A stretch of 10,315 nt of DNA from NCBI GenBank assembly GCA_036398215.1, contig DASWHK010000315.1:1-10315 (forward strand). Direction: 5' to 3'. The first letter of the stretch is position 1; each line of letters starts with the position of its first letter. Positions 4,628 to 10,315 of this stretch are shown piece after piece. The notes under the pieces are model-generated. The model did no database searches. It was not told the origin of the DNA and worked only from the letters and a program-made list of their open reading frames with translations. Source of the stretch: DASWHK01 sp036398215. GTDB lineage: Bacteria; Acidobacteriota; UBA890. Both the position numbers and the translations under genes were made by a program.

Positions 4628-6754
4628 ATGAGCCGGTTCACGGAGATGGCCGCCACGGTAGGCGGCAGAAGCCTCGTCGACGACTTCCTCGGCATATCTT
4701 TCAAGGCTGCGCTCGTGCTGCTCGCGGCGCTGCTGGCGACGGCGCTGCTGCGTCGCGCCTCCGCCTCGACGCGGCATCAGGTCTGGGCGGCGGCGCTGGT
4801 CTCGGTGCTGGCATTGCCGGCGCTGACGCTGGCGCTTCCGGCATGGCAAGTGCCGATGCTTCCCGCCGCGGCGGCGCCGGCGAGCGCGGACGACGTCGAT
4901 CTTCCACCGGCAGCGGCTTCGCCCGTGGAACAGCACACCCGGCGCCAACTCTCCACCCTTCCCGAGGCGACGCCGTCGTCATCCGGCGCCTCACCAATCC
5001 TCGACGGCGGGACGTCAACCGGGAGCGACGTCCGGGCGCCAGGCACTGGCGCGCAAGCGCTCTCGCTTAAGGGAAGTGCCGACAGCGCGGCGCCTCGCCG
5101 TGAGGACGCAGCGCTCAGGGACGCGTTGAGGGACGGCGAGGTTGCAGGCTCAATGTTCGCGGGCGATGGGATTCCCGCAGGATCGCTTGCGAATGGCGAT
5201 GCTGCCGGAGGGCTGATCACCCGCCGCGATATCGCCGGCGCGCTGCTTGTCGTCTGGGCCCTGGGTGCAGCTTTCTTTCTCGCCCGCCTGGGCCTGTCCG
5301 CCGCGGCTGCGCGACGGCTCGTGCGTCGCGCCGCCCCGGTGACCGACGAGGGCCTGCTGCGAGAGGCCCGCGCGGCGCGCCGCGATCTGGGGATTCGTGC
5401 CGAGGTGCGTGTCGTTTGCAGCGAACGGGTCTCGATGCCGCTGGCCTGGGGCATCGTTCGCCCGGCCGTGGTGCTGCCGGCGGAATCGACCCGCTGGAGC
5501 GCGCAGCGCCGGCGCGTCGTGCTGCTGCACGAAATGGCGCACCTGAAGCGGCGCGACTGCCAGATGCTGCTGCTCGGCCGGCTGGTCAACGCCTTTCACT
5601 GGTTCAACCCGCTCGCCTGGACGGCGACTCGCCGCCTGCAGGCCGAGCGCGAGCGCGCCTGCGACGACCTGGTGCTGGGCAGCGGCACGCGCGGCGCCGA
5701 CTACGCCGGGCATCTCCTCGAGATCGCCCGCTCGATCAAGGCGGCGCGGACGCCGAGCTGGGCGGCCGTGGCGATGGCTCGCCCTAACGAGCTCGAAGGG
5801 CGGCTGCTCGCCATTCTCGATCCACAGCGCCGGCGGGGTAGTGCGACACGGGCGGCAACCGGCGCCGCGGCGCTGGCCGTCGGCATGCTGGTGGTTCCGC
5901 TTGCCGCCTTGCAGCCGGGGGCCATCGCCGAGGAGCGGCAAATCGATCGGTCCGGCGATCCGATTCCCGGCCCGATCGGCGACGAACTCGAGCCGACGAT
6001 CGCCGTGCCGCCCGCGCAGCAGCTCGACATCGAGGTCGAACGGCAGCCGATCGGCCGGCTCGATCCGCAGCCCGGGCGTGAAGCACCGCTCGCCGGCGGT
6101 GTTGCGGCGGAGGGCCCGGCGAACGGTCCGGCGGCCGGAGTCCCGGTGGGACACGCGTCATCCGCAGTCCACGGCCAGGAGGTCAACGTCCGCGTCCTGG
6201 AGGCATTCATGACCGCCCTGCGCGACGCGGACGCCCAGATCCGCGCCCAGGCGGCGCACGCCCTGGGCACGATCGAATCCGTGCAGGCGGTTGCGGCGCT
6301 GAGCGAGGCCCTGCGCAACGATGCCTCCGTTTCCGTGCGCAGCCAGGCGGCGTGGGCGCTCGGCATGATCGAGTCCGACGAGGCGGTTGCGGCGCTGGCA
6401 ACGGCGATCTCCGACGAGAACGCGGATGTTCGGAGCCAGGCGGCCTGGGCGCTCGGCATGATCGAGTCCGACCAGGCCGTGCCGGCCCTGGCGTCGGCGC
6501 TTGCCGACGAACAAGCGCAGGTCCGGAGCCAGGCGGCTTGGGCCCTCGGCATGATCGAGAGCCCGGAGGCGGTCGAGGCGCTCGGCGGCGTGCTGCGCAA
6601 TGACGCCTCCGCCGAGGTGCGCGGCCAGGCGGCCTGGGCGCTCGGCATGATCGAGGACGAAGCGGCGCTCGAGGCGCTGCTCGATGCGCTCACCGACGAA
6701 AGCATCGAGGTCCGCAAGCAAGCCCTGTGGGCGGTGGCCCAGATCTCCGGTTGA
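4628..6754 (+). CDS. BlaR1-like M56 membrane metalloprotease with C-terminal HEAT-repeat sensor domain
   Basis: 708 residues from the ATG at 4628, chosen because GGGAGA (4615-4620) is seven bases upstream; the ATG at 4622, overlapping the repressor stop, would add two residues. Order: helices ~23-41 and ~52-70; a long Ala/Ser/Pro/Gly-rich loop ~72-198; helix ~202-222; M56 protease domain ~225-405 with zinc motif HEMAH (His301, Glu302, His305) and the downstream ERERACDD (Glu340, Glu342, Cys345, Asp346-347); helix ~410-430; a proline-rich linker; then six HEAT/PBS-lyase-type repeats ~518-708 with the consensus R-x-QAAWALGMIE. In BlaR1 the segment after the fourth helix is the extracytoplasmic penicillin-binding domain. 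Here that place is taken by repeats, so a protein partner or another ligand is the likelier signal. It presumably acts on the BlaI-type protein encoded just upstream. The loop is clearly longer than in BlaR1. The catalytic motif is intact. Confidence 0.9.
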   Translation: MSRFTEMAATVGGRSLVDDFLGISFKAALVLLAALLATALLRRASASTRHQVWAAALVSVLALPALTLALPAWQVPMLPAAAAPASADDVDLPPAAASPVEQHTRRQLSTLPEATPSSSGASPILDGGTSTGSDVRAPGTGAQALSLKGSADSAAPRREDAALRDALRDGEVAGSMFAGDGIPAGSLANGDAAGGLITRRDIAGALLVVWALGAAFFLARLGLSAAAARRLVRRAAPVTDEGLLREARAARRDLGIRAEVRVVCSERVSMPLAWGIVRPAVVLPAESTRWSAQRRRVVLLHEMAHLKRRDCQMLLLGRLVNAFHWFNPLAWTATRRLQAERERACDDLVLGSGTRGADYAGHLLEIARSIKAARTPSWAAVAMARPNELEGRLLAILDPQRRRGSATRAATGAAALAVGMLVVPLAALQPGAIAEERQIDRSGDPIPGPIGDELEPTIAVPPAQQLDIEVERQPIGRLDPQPGREAPLAGGVAAEGPANGPAAGVPVGHASSAVHGQEVNVRVLEAFMTALRDADAQIRAQAAHALGTIESVQAVAALSEALRNDASVSVRSQAAWALGMIESDEAVAALATAISDENADVRSQAAWALGMIESDQAVPALASALADEQAQVRSQAAWALGMIESPEAVEALGGVLRNDASAEVRGQAAWALGMIEDEAALEALLDALTDESIEVRKQALWAVAQISG
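6182..6751 (+). repeat. Six HEAT-like repeats in the M56 protease C-terminus
   Basis: Conserved blocks of the pattern R-[AS]-Q-A-A-[WH]-A-L-G-[MT]-I-E begin at bases 6242, 6338, 6431, 6524, 6620 and 6713, that is, spacings of 96, 93, 93, 96 and 93 bases. Each block is preceded by a helix with AL..AL and an acidic turn (DE or ND). The last copy is degenerate (RKQALWAVAQISG), as is usual for a capping repeat. Units 3 and 5 share 30 identical bases at 6437-6466 and 6626-6655. Confidence 0.9.
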
Positions 6755-6764
6755 GGAGGCCATG

Positions 6765-7976
6765 ATGAGCATTTTCTTCAGCAGCGCCGCAAAAGCCATT
6801 GCGCTGATCGTGTCGGGCACGGTGACTGCGGTGACCGCCTGGTCGGCGGCCGGGGCGCCGCTACCGCGCTGGCTGCCGGTGTCCGTCGTCGTCGAGCAGG
6901 AGGGCGAGCTCGCCGCCCTGATCGCCGAGCTCGGCGCGCCGCTGGCGCGCGATCGGGCGCTGGCCGCCTGCCGTATCGGCCGTATGCGCGGCCGCGACGT
7001 ATCGGCGGCAGGCGAGCCGCTGCTGGCGCTGCTGAGCGATGGCGAACCGGTTGAGAGTCGCCTCTGTCGGGAGCGTGGCAACTGGATCGGTGATCGCGAC
7101 GAGGACAGCTCGCCCGGCCGCGAGGCGGCGATCGCCCTCGAGCGGGTCGGCAGCCCCGCGCTCGATCCGCTGATCGGCATTCTCGGCGGCGACCGCGAGC
7201 CGGGGGGCGACAGCGCCGTCGCCCGCGAGCACGCGGCGATGGCGCTGGGGTTGATGGAGGAGAGCCGCGCTGTGGCCTCCCTGGTGGCGGCGCTGGACGA
7301 CGACGTCGAGGCCGTCCGCGCCCGCTCGGCGTGGGCTCTGGGCATGATTGAAGACTCCGCAGCGGTAGAGCCGCTCGGCGACGCGCTTGCCGACGTTTCC
7401 TCCAGGGTTCGCTCGCAGGCGGCCTGGGCCCTCGGCATGATCGAGGCAGCGGCGGCGGTGCCGGCGCTGAGCGCCGCGCTGGGCGACGAGGCGGTCGAGG
7501 TCCGCGAGGAGGCGGCGTGGGCACTGGGGATGATAGAGGCCTCGTCGGCCGTTCCCGGCCTCACCAGCGCGTTGCAGGACGAGAGCGCCGACGTCCGCGA
7601 GCAGGCGGCCTGGGCGCTCGGCATGATCGAGGCGGCGACGGCGGTGCCCGGCCTGACGGGCGCGCTCCGCGACCAGGAGGCCGATGTCCGCGAGCAGGCG
7701 GCCTGGGCGCTGGGCATGATCGAAGCGTCGTCGGCGGTGCCCGGCCTGATCGGGGCGCTGCGGGACGAAGACGCCCGCGTCCGCGAGCAGGCGGCCTGGG
7801 CCTTGGGGATGATCGAAGACAGCGCTGCGGTCGACGCCCTCCTGGATGCCCTCGAAGACGAGGACAACGAAGTCCGCAAGCAGGCGATTTGGGCGCTGAT
7901 GCGCTGCATCGACGAGGACACGGCGGACTACGAACAGCTCGCCGCCAAGCTCCGCAGGGCCCTGATCGGCGGCTGA
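6765..7976 (+). CDS. Exported or membrane-anchored HEAT-repeat protein
   Basis: 403 residues. GGAGG (6755-6759) lies five bases before the ATG at 6765; the adjacent ATG at 6762 is an alternative. The gene starts 10 bases after the M56 stop, so the two are surely co-transcribed. Residues ~8-31 are hydrophobic (AIALIVSGTVTAVTAW) and end in SAAGA, readable as a signal peptide or an uncleaved anchor; only one lysine precedes the core. Degenerate repeats occur near residues 62-75 and 119-130, separated by an acidic loop (~100-118). Eight regular repeats then begin at Arg154, 185, 216, 247, 278, 309, 340 and 371, exactly 31 residues apart. HEAT solenoids bind proteins; no catalytic motif is seen. 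Sharing the consensus of the M56 sensor domain, and probably its compartment, it is most simply a partner, ligand or antagonist of that sensor. Functions unrelated to the sensor cannot be excluded. Confidence 0.85.
   Translation: MSIFFSSAAKAIALIVSGTVTAVTAWSAAGAPLPRWLPVSVVVEQEGELAALIAELGAPLARDRALAACRIGRMRGRDVSAAGEPLLALLSDGEPVESRLCRERGNWIGDRDEDSSPGREAAIALERVGSPALDPLIGILGGDREPGGDSAVAREHAAMALGLMEESRAVASLVAALDDDVEAVRARSAWALGMIEDSAAVEPLGDALADVSSRVRSQAAWALGMIEAAAAVPALSAALGDEAVEVREEAAWALGMIEASSAVPGLTSALQDESADVREQAAWALGMIEAATAVPGLTGALRDQEADVREQAAWALGMIEASSAVPGLIGALRDEDARVREQAAWALGMIEDSAAVDALLDALEDEDNEVRKQAIWALMRCIDEDTADYEQLAAKLRRALIGG
7224..7967 (+). repeat. Eight exact-period (93-bp) HEAT repeats
   Basis: The arginine codon of the motif R-[ES]-[QE]-AAWALGMIE occurs at 7224, 7317, 7410, 7503, 7596, 7689, 7782 and 7875, a constant 93-base step with no insertion or deletion. 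The first (REHAAMALGLMEE) and last (RKQAIWALMRCID) are the most diverged, as expected for end caps. Central copies are nearly identical also at the DNA level; bases 7602-7631 equal 6437-6466 in the upstream gene. Confidence 0.92.
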
Positions 7977-8005
7977 GCCGGATCCTTTCCTCGGCCATCC
8001 CTGTA

Positions 8006-8040
8006 GTAAAGGCAAGCCCATATCCTTTACCAAGGTTGAT
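8006..8040. repeat. Inverted repeat downstream of the HEAT operon
   Basis: GTAAAGG (8006-8012) and CCTTTAC (8034-8040) are perfect seven-base arms with a 21-base spacer, 30 bases past the stop of the HEAT gene. No T-run follows, so a factor-independent terminator is not supported. It could stabilise the operon's 3' end or be a regulator site for the peptidase gene. Confidence 0.35.
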
Positions 8041-8045
8041 GAGGG

Positions 8046-8077
8046 TAGGAGCGCCAATCCGCGCTCCCGAGGAGCGC
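8046..8077. repeat. REP-like palindromic element with three mutually pairing arms
   Basis: GGAGCGC (8048-8054), CAATCC, GCGCTCC (8061-8067), CGA, GGAGCGC (8071-8077). The central arm can pair perfectly with either flanking arm, giving two mutually exclusive hairpins. The element opens with GTAGGAGCG, the same head as many bacterial REP sequences (GTAG followed by a short GC-rich stem), and lies between two genes like other REPs. Only one copy is in the window, so the REP identity is inferred from shape. Confidence 0.4.
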
Positions 8078-8195
8078 GCCGGTGCCGCCCGCCGGCGGCG
8101 CCCGCCGCGCGGCGCCCCTGGAGGGTGGTCGATCGGAGGGGGCGGGCGCAGTACCATCGGCTCCGATCTTCGCCCGCGCAAGGAAAGGAGCCCCG

Positions 8196-9953
8196 ATGCA
8201 ACGCCTCCCTTGGATCAGGCTGGCCGCCGTCGTGATGTTCGCCGGCGCCGGAGCCTCGCCGGCGATCCTCGCTACTGAGCTGCTCGCTCCGGCGGTGCTT
8301 CAGTCGGCCCCCGCTGGCGAGCAGCGGATCTACTGGGGCGACGAGGTCCCCGCCAGATGGAACGGCGAGTGGCCCGTCGAGCTGCGCACCGTCCCCGAGC
8401 GCACCGACTTCACCCGCACGATGTCGACGCTGCAGCTCCACGAGTACATCGTGCAGCTCAAGCTGGCGAGCGAGAACGTCCACGTGGTGAGCATGTTCAC
8501 CAGCCCGCTGCGTAAGGTGGCGCCGGCGATCGTGCTCGCGAACCCGCGGGTGACCTCGCCGCGCGCGGCGCGGGAGTCGGGCAAGCCGGTCGTCTTCCTG
8601 ATGGGCAACATCCATCCGCCCGAGCCGGAGGCGGCCGAGGCGCTCATGATGGTGGCGCGCGACCTCGCCGCCGGACCGCGCCGGGCAATCCTCGACGAGC
8701 TGATCGTGATGATCGCGCCGATCTTCAACGTCGACGGCACCGATACGTTCGTCACCCAGGGCGGCGGGCTCGGCAGCGCGACGCCCTACATCCTCGGCGT
8801 GCGCGAGAACGTCGACGGGCTCGACCTCAACCGCGATGCCGTCAAGCTCGAGACCGTCGAGGCCAACGGCCTGTACCGCACGCTCAACGCCTGGGGCCCG
8901 ATTCTGTTTCTCGACGGCCATCTGATGAGCCGCGTTTCCCACGGCTACGCGAACACGTACGGCACCACGACCGTGCCGGCCGCGGCGCCGGGGCCGCGCC
9001 GCTACATGAACGAGGCGCTGTTTCCGGCGGTGCGCGGGGTGGTGCGGGATCAGTTCGGCCTCGAGGTCTTCACGCACGCGCTGGCGACCCCCAACGACTG
9101 GCCGCCGCAGGCCTGGAGCCACGACCGCGCCGCCTGGACGATCGAGGCCAAGTTCGTCGTCAACGACTTCGGCCTGCGCAACCGCTTCGCGATCATCACC
9201 GAGACCCCCGGCCAGCCGACCTTCGAGCGCCGCATCTACGCGCAGTACGCGTACATCACGGCGCTGCTCGAGTACGCCGCCGCCCACGCCGCCGAGATGC
9301 AGGAGGTGGTGCGCGCCGCCGACGAGGAGACGGTCGCCGCGGTGCTCGCCGGCGCCGAGTCCGGCGAGCTGCGCAACTTCCTCGACGGTGAGTACCGCTC
9401 CGCCGGCAAGATCGAGCTGCTCGCCTACCGGACCAATGAGCCCGCGTACCGGCCGGGGACGAGCATCCTCGCGACGCGCCCAGGCACGGCTGCGGGCCCG
9501 CCCGAGGTCGTCCCCAACGTCGACGACCTCACCGAGCCCGTCGGCACCCGCAGCGCCCCCGTGCCGCGCGCCTACCTGATCCCCGCCGAGTACGGGGACC
9601 TGGCCGACAAGCTGCGCGCGCACGACATCGAGGTGAGCGAGCTGGAGGCGCCGCTGCGGGTCGAGGGCGGGGAGTTTGTCATCGACAGCATGCGTGAGGT
9701 GCGTCGATCCGGCTACCTGATGACCGTCCTCGATGGCACCTTCTCACCGCTTGAAACCCGCGAGTTCCCCGCCGGCACCTACTACCTCGACATGGCCCAA
9801 CCAATGGCGAACGCCGCCTTCTACTACCTGGAGCCCCAGGCCCGCGACGGCTTCGTCGGCTGGGGCGTCCTCGACGAGACGCTGCGGGCGCTCGGCGCCG
9901 AGGAGGGCGGGGTGGCGTACCCGATCTTCAAAATGCGGCGGCAGGTGCGCTGA
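8196..9953 (+). CDS. Secreted M14-family zinc carboxypeptidase-like protein
   Basis: 585 residues. AGGAAAGGAG ends five bases before the ATG at 8196, which fixes the start and discards a longer arginine-rich N-terminus. Residues ~8-26 form a signal peptide (LAAVVMFAGAGASPAILA). The peptidase domain covers ~65-400: HxxE zinc motif in GNIHPPEPEAAEA (His140, Glu143), IFNVDGTD (176-183), GLDLNRD (Asn212 and Arg213, substrate-carboxylate binding in the family), third zinc ligand candidate His242 in FLDGHLM, and the likely catalytic Glu336 in ITETPG. All metal and catalytic positions appear present, although DGHLM differs from the more usual DLH context. Residues ~440-585 form a beta-rich C-terminal domain with EFPAGTYYLDMAQPMANAAFYYLEP and DGFVGWGVLDE, typical of large acidobacterial M14 proteins. 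It probably trims peptides outside the cytoplasm. It lies 219 bases after the HEAT operon on the same strand, probably with its own promoter. Confidence 0.88.
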   Translation: MQRLPWIRLAAVVMFAGAGASPAILATELLAPAVLQSAPAGEQRIYWGDEVPARWNGEWPVELRTVPERTDFTRTMSTLQLHEYIVQLKLASENVHVVSMFTSPLRKVAPAIVLANPRVTSPRAARESGKPVVFLMGNIHPPEPEAAEALMMVARDLAAGPRRAILDELIVMIAPIFNVDGTDTFVTQGGGLGSATPYILGVRENVDGLDLNRDAVKLETVEANGLYRTLNAWGPILFLDGHLMSRVSHGYANTYGTTTVPAAAPGPRRYMNEALFPAVRGVVRDQFGLEVFTHALATPNDWPPQAWSHDRAAWTIEAKFVVNDFGLRNRFAIITETPGQPTFERRIYAQYAYITALLEYAAAHAAEMQEVVRAADEETVAAVLAGAESGELRNFLDGEYRSAGKIELLAYRTNEPAYRPGTSILATRPGTAAGPPEVVPNVDDLTEPVGTRSAPVPRAYLIPAEYGDLADKLRAHDIEVSELEAPLRVEGGEFVIDSMREVRRSGYLMTVLDGTFSPLETREFPAGTYYLDMAQPMANAAFYYLEPQARDGFVGWGVLDETLRALGAEEGGVAYPIFKMRRQVR

Positions 9954-9984
9954 AACGAGGGGCGATGAGACAACTGGGCCTAGA

Positions 9985-10315
9985 GCCACGCTCAGCGACC
10001 AGTACGAGGTCCTGGCGATGGACCTCGACGGTGCGCCGATCTGGGCGGTGCGGGTCAAGGAGCTGATCGTCGCGATGGAGGTCTGGCGAATCCAGGCCTC
10101 GAACGCGTCCGAGCTCGCCTCCCGTACGTACCACTTGCGGGAGATCGCGCGGCATTCGCGACGACCTTCTCGAGGCAGCCCGAAGACGACCCCTACGTTC
10201 CCGTCGACGTGTTCTCCCCCGAAGGCGAGCTGATCGTTGCCGCGCTGGGCCCGGCCTCCTGGTCCACGGCCCACGGAGACCACGTCTACTTCACACGCCA
10301 CGACGAGGAGAGCGA
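9985..10315 (+). pseudogene. Frame-broken remnant of a six-bladed beta-propeller-like protein (runs off window)
   Basis: Two segments in different frames look like parts of one family. Bases ~9991-10062 read LSDQYEVLAMDLDGAPIWAVRV in one frame, and ~10173-10315 read PEDDPYVPVDVFSPEGEL, then GPASW and HGDHVYFTRHDEESE, in another. This order (a 'YEvLAvD..G...WA.RV' strand, then 'DDp..PVDVFSPEGEL', then 'W....GDhVYf..DEESE') is the C-terminal pattern I associate with acidobacterial six-bladed propeller proteins. The ~110 bases between them hold no convincing counterpart in any frame, and no start codon with a ribosome-binding site precedes the first part. The remnant begins right after the M14 stop and lacks most of the N-terminal blades, so it is probably a truncated and frameshifted pseudogene. 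A sequencing error could explain the frame change but not the missing N-terminus. Confidence 0.5.

Noticed and set aside
6242..7967. Regular direct repeats as a CRISPR array
   Set aside because: The period is 93 bases, the 'spacers' are coding and similar to each other, and every unit translates to a HEAT motif in frame.
7977..8195. Factor-independent terminator after the HEAT operon
   Set aside because: Hairpins are present (8006-8040 and 8048-8077), but none is followed by a T-run.
6861..9623. A 920-codon open frame on the minus strand
   Set aside because: It lies antisense to three well-supported plus-strand genes, is full of Arg/Gly/Ala/His-rich low complexity, and mirrors the 93-base repeats. 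It is a by-product of high GC and codon bias.
9965..10066. Small gene starting with the ATG at 9965
   Set aside because: Its product is about 33 residues with no recognisable pattern, and the overlapping frame carries the family-like segment.

Overview
The window is GC-rich, about 10.3 kb, and looks like chromosomal DNA from an Acidobacteriota-type organism. The evidence is an ADOP-style (duplicated orphan permease) ABC permease, a secreted M14 peptidase with the C-terminal domain typical of that group, a six-bladed-propeller-like fragment, and a BlaI/M56 regulatory pair. This placement rests on family recognition only; no rRNA or other marker gene is present.

Layout. (1) 3-1709, +: the 3' two thirds of an ABC permease that begins outside the window. 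(2) 1841-2278, -: a small four-helix membrane protein, with a perfect 22-bp inverted repeat directly upstream. (3) 2515-3030, +: a RelB/DinJ antitoxin with a candidate operator, overlapping a YafQ-family toxin that loses its conserved C-terminus about 25 bases before the next gene, so the toxin is probably dead. (4) 3056-3805, -: an unnamed single-pass membrane protein. (5) 3806-4235: a 430-bp palindrome-rich divergent intergenic region. (6) 4236-7976, +: three tightly packed genes encoding a BlaI/MecI-type repressor, a BlaR1-like M56 membrane metalloprotease whose C-terminal sensor position holds HEAT repeats, and an exported or anchored protein made almost wholly of the same repeats. (7) 8046-8077: a REP-like palindromic element. 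(8) 8196-9953, +: a secreted M14 zinc carboxypeptidase-like protein. (9) 9985 to the edge: a frame-broken remnant of a propeller-like protein.

The most interesting part is the three-gene operon at 4236-7976. In classical BlaR1 an extracytoplasmic penicillin-binding domain senses the drug and an M56 protease domain in the cytoplasm then leads to cleavage of the BlaI repressor. Here the protease and its helices are kept, but the sensor is replaced by six 31-32-residue HEAT repeats. The next gene encodes a second protein with at least eight repeats of the same consensus and an N-terminal export or anchor segment, so both repeat arrays should lie on the same side of the membrane. An inverted repeat (TTGCC-N6-GGCAA) covers the predicted transcription start and is a good candidate repressor site. 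The inferred system is a proteolytic signalling switch in which HEAT repeats take the place of a beta-lactam sensor and the operon encodes its own soluble or anchored repeat partner. No beta-lactamase gene is in the window, and the signal is unknown.
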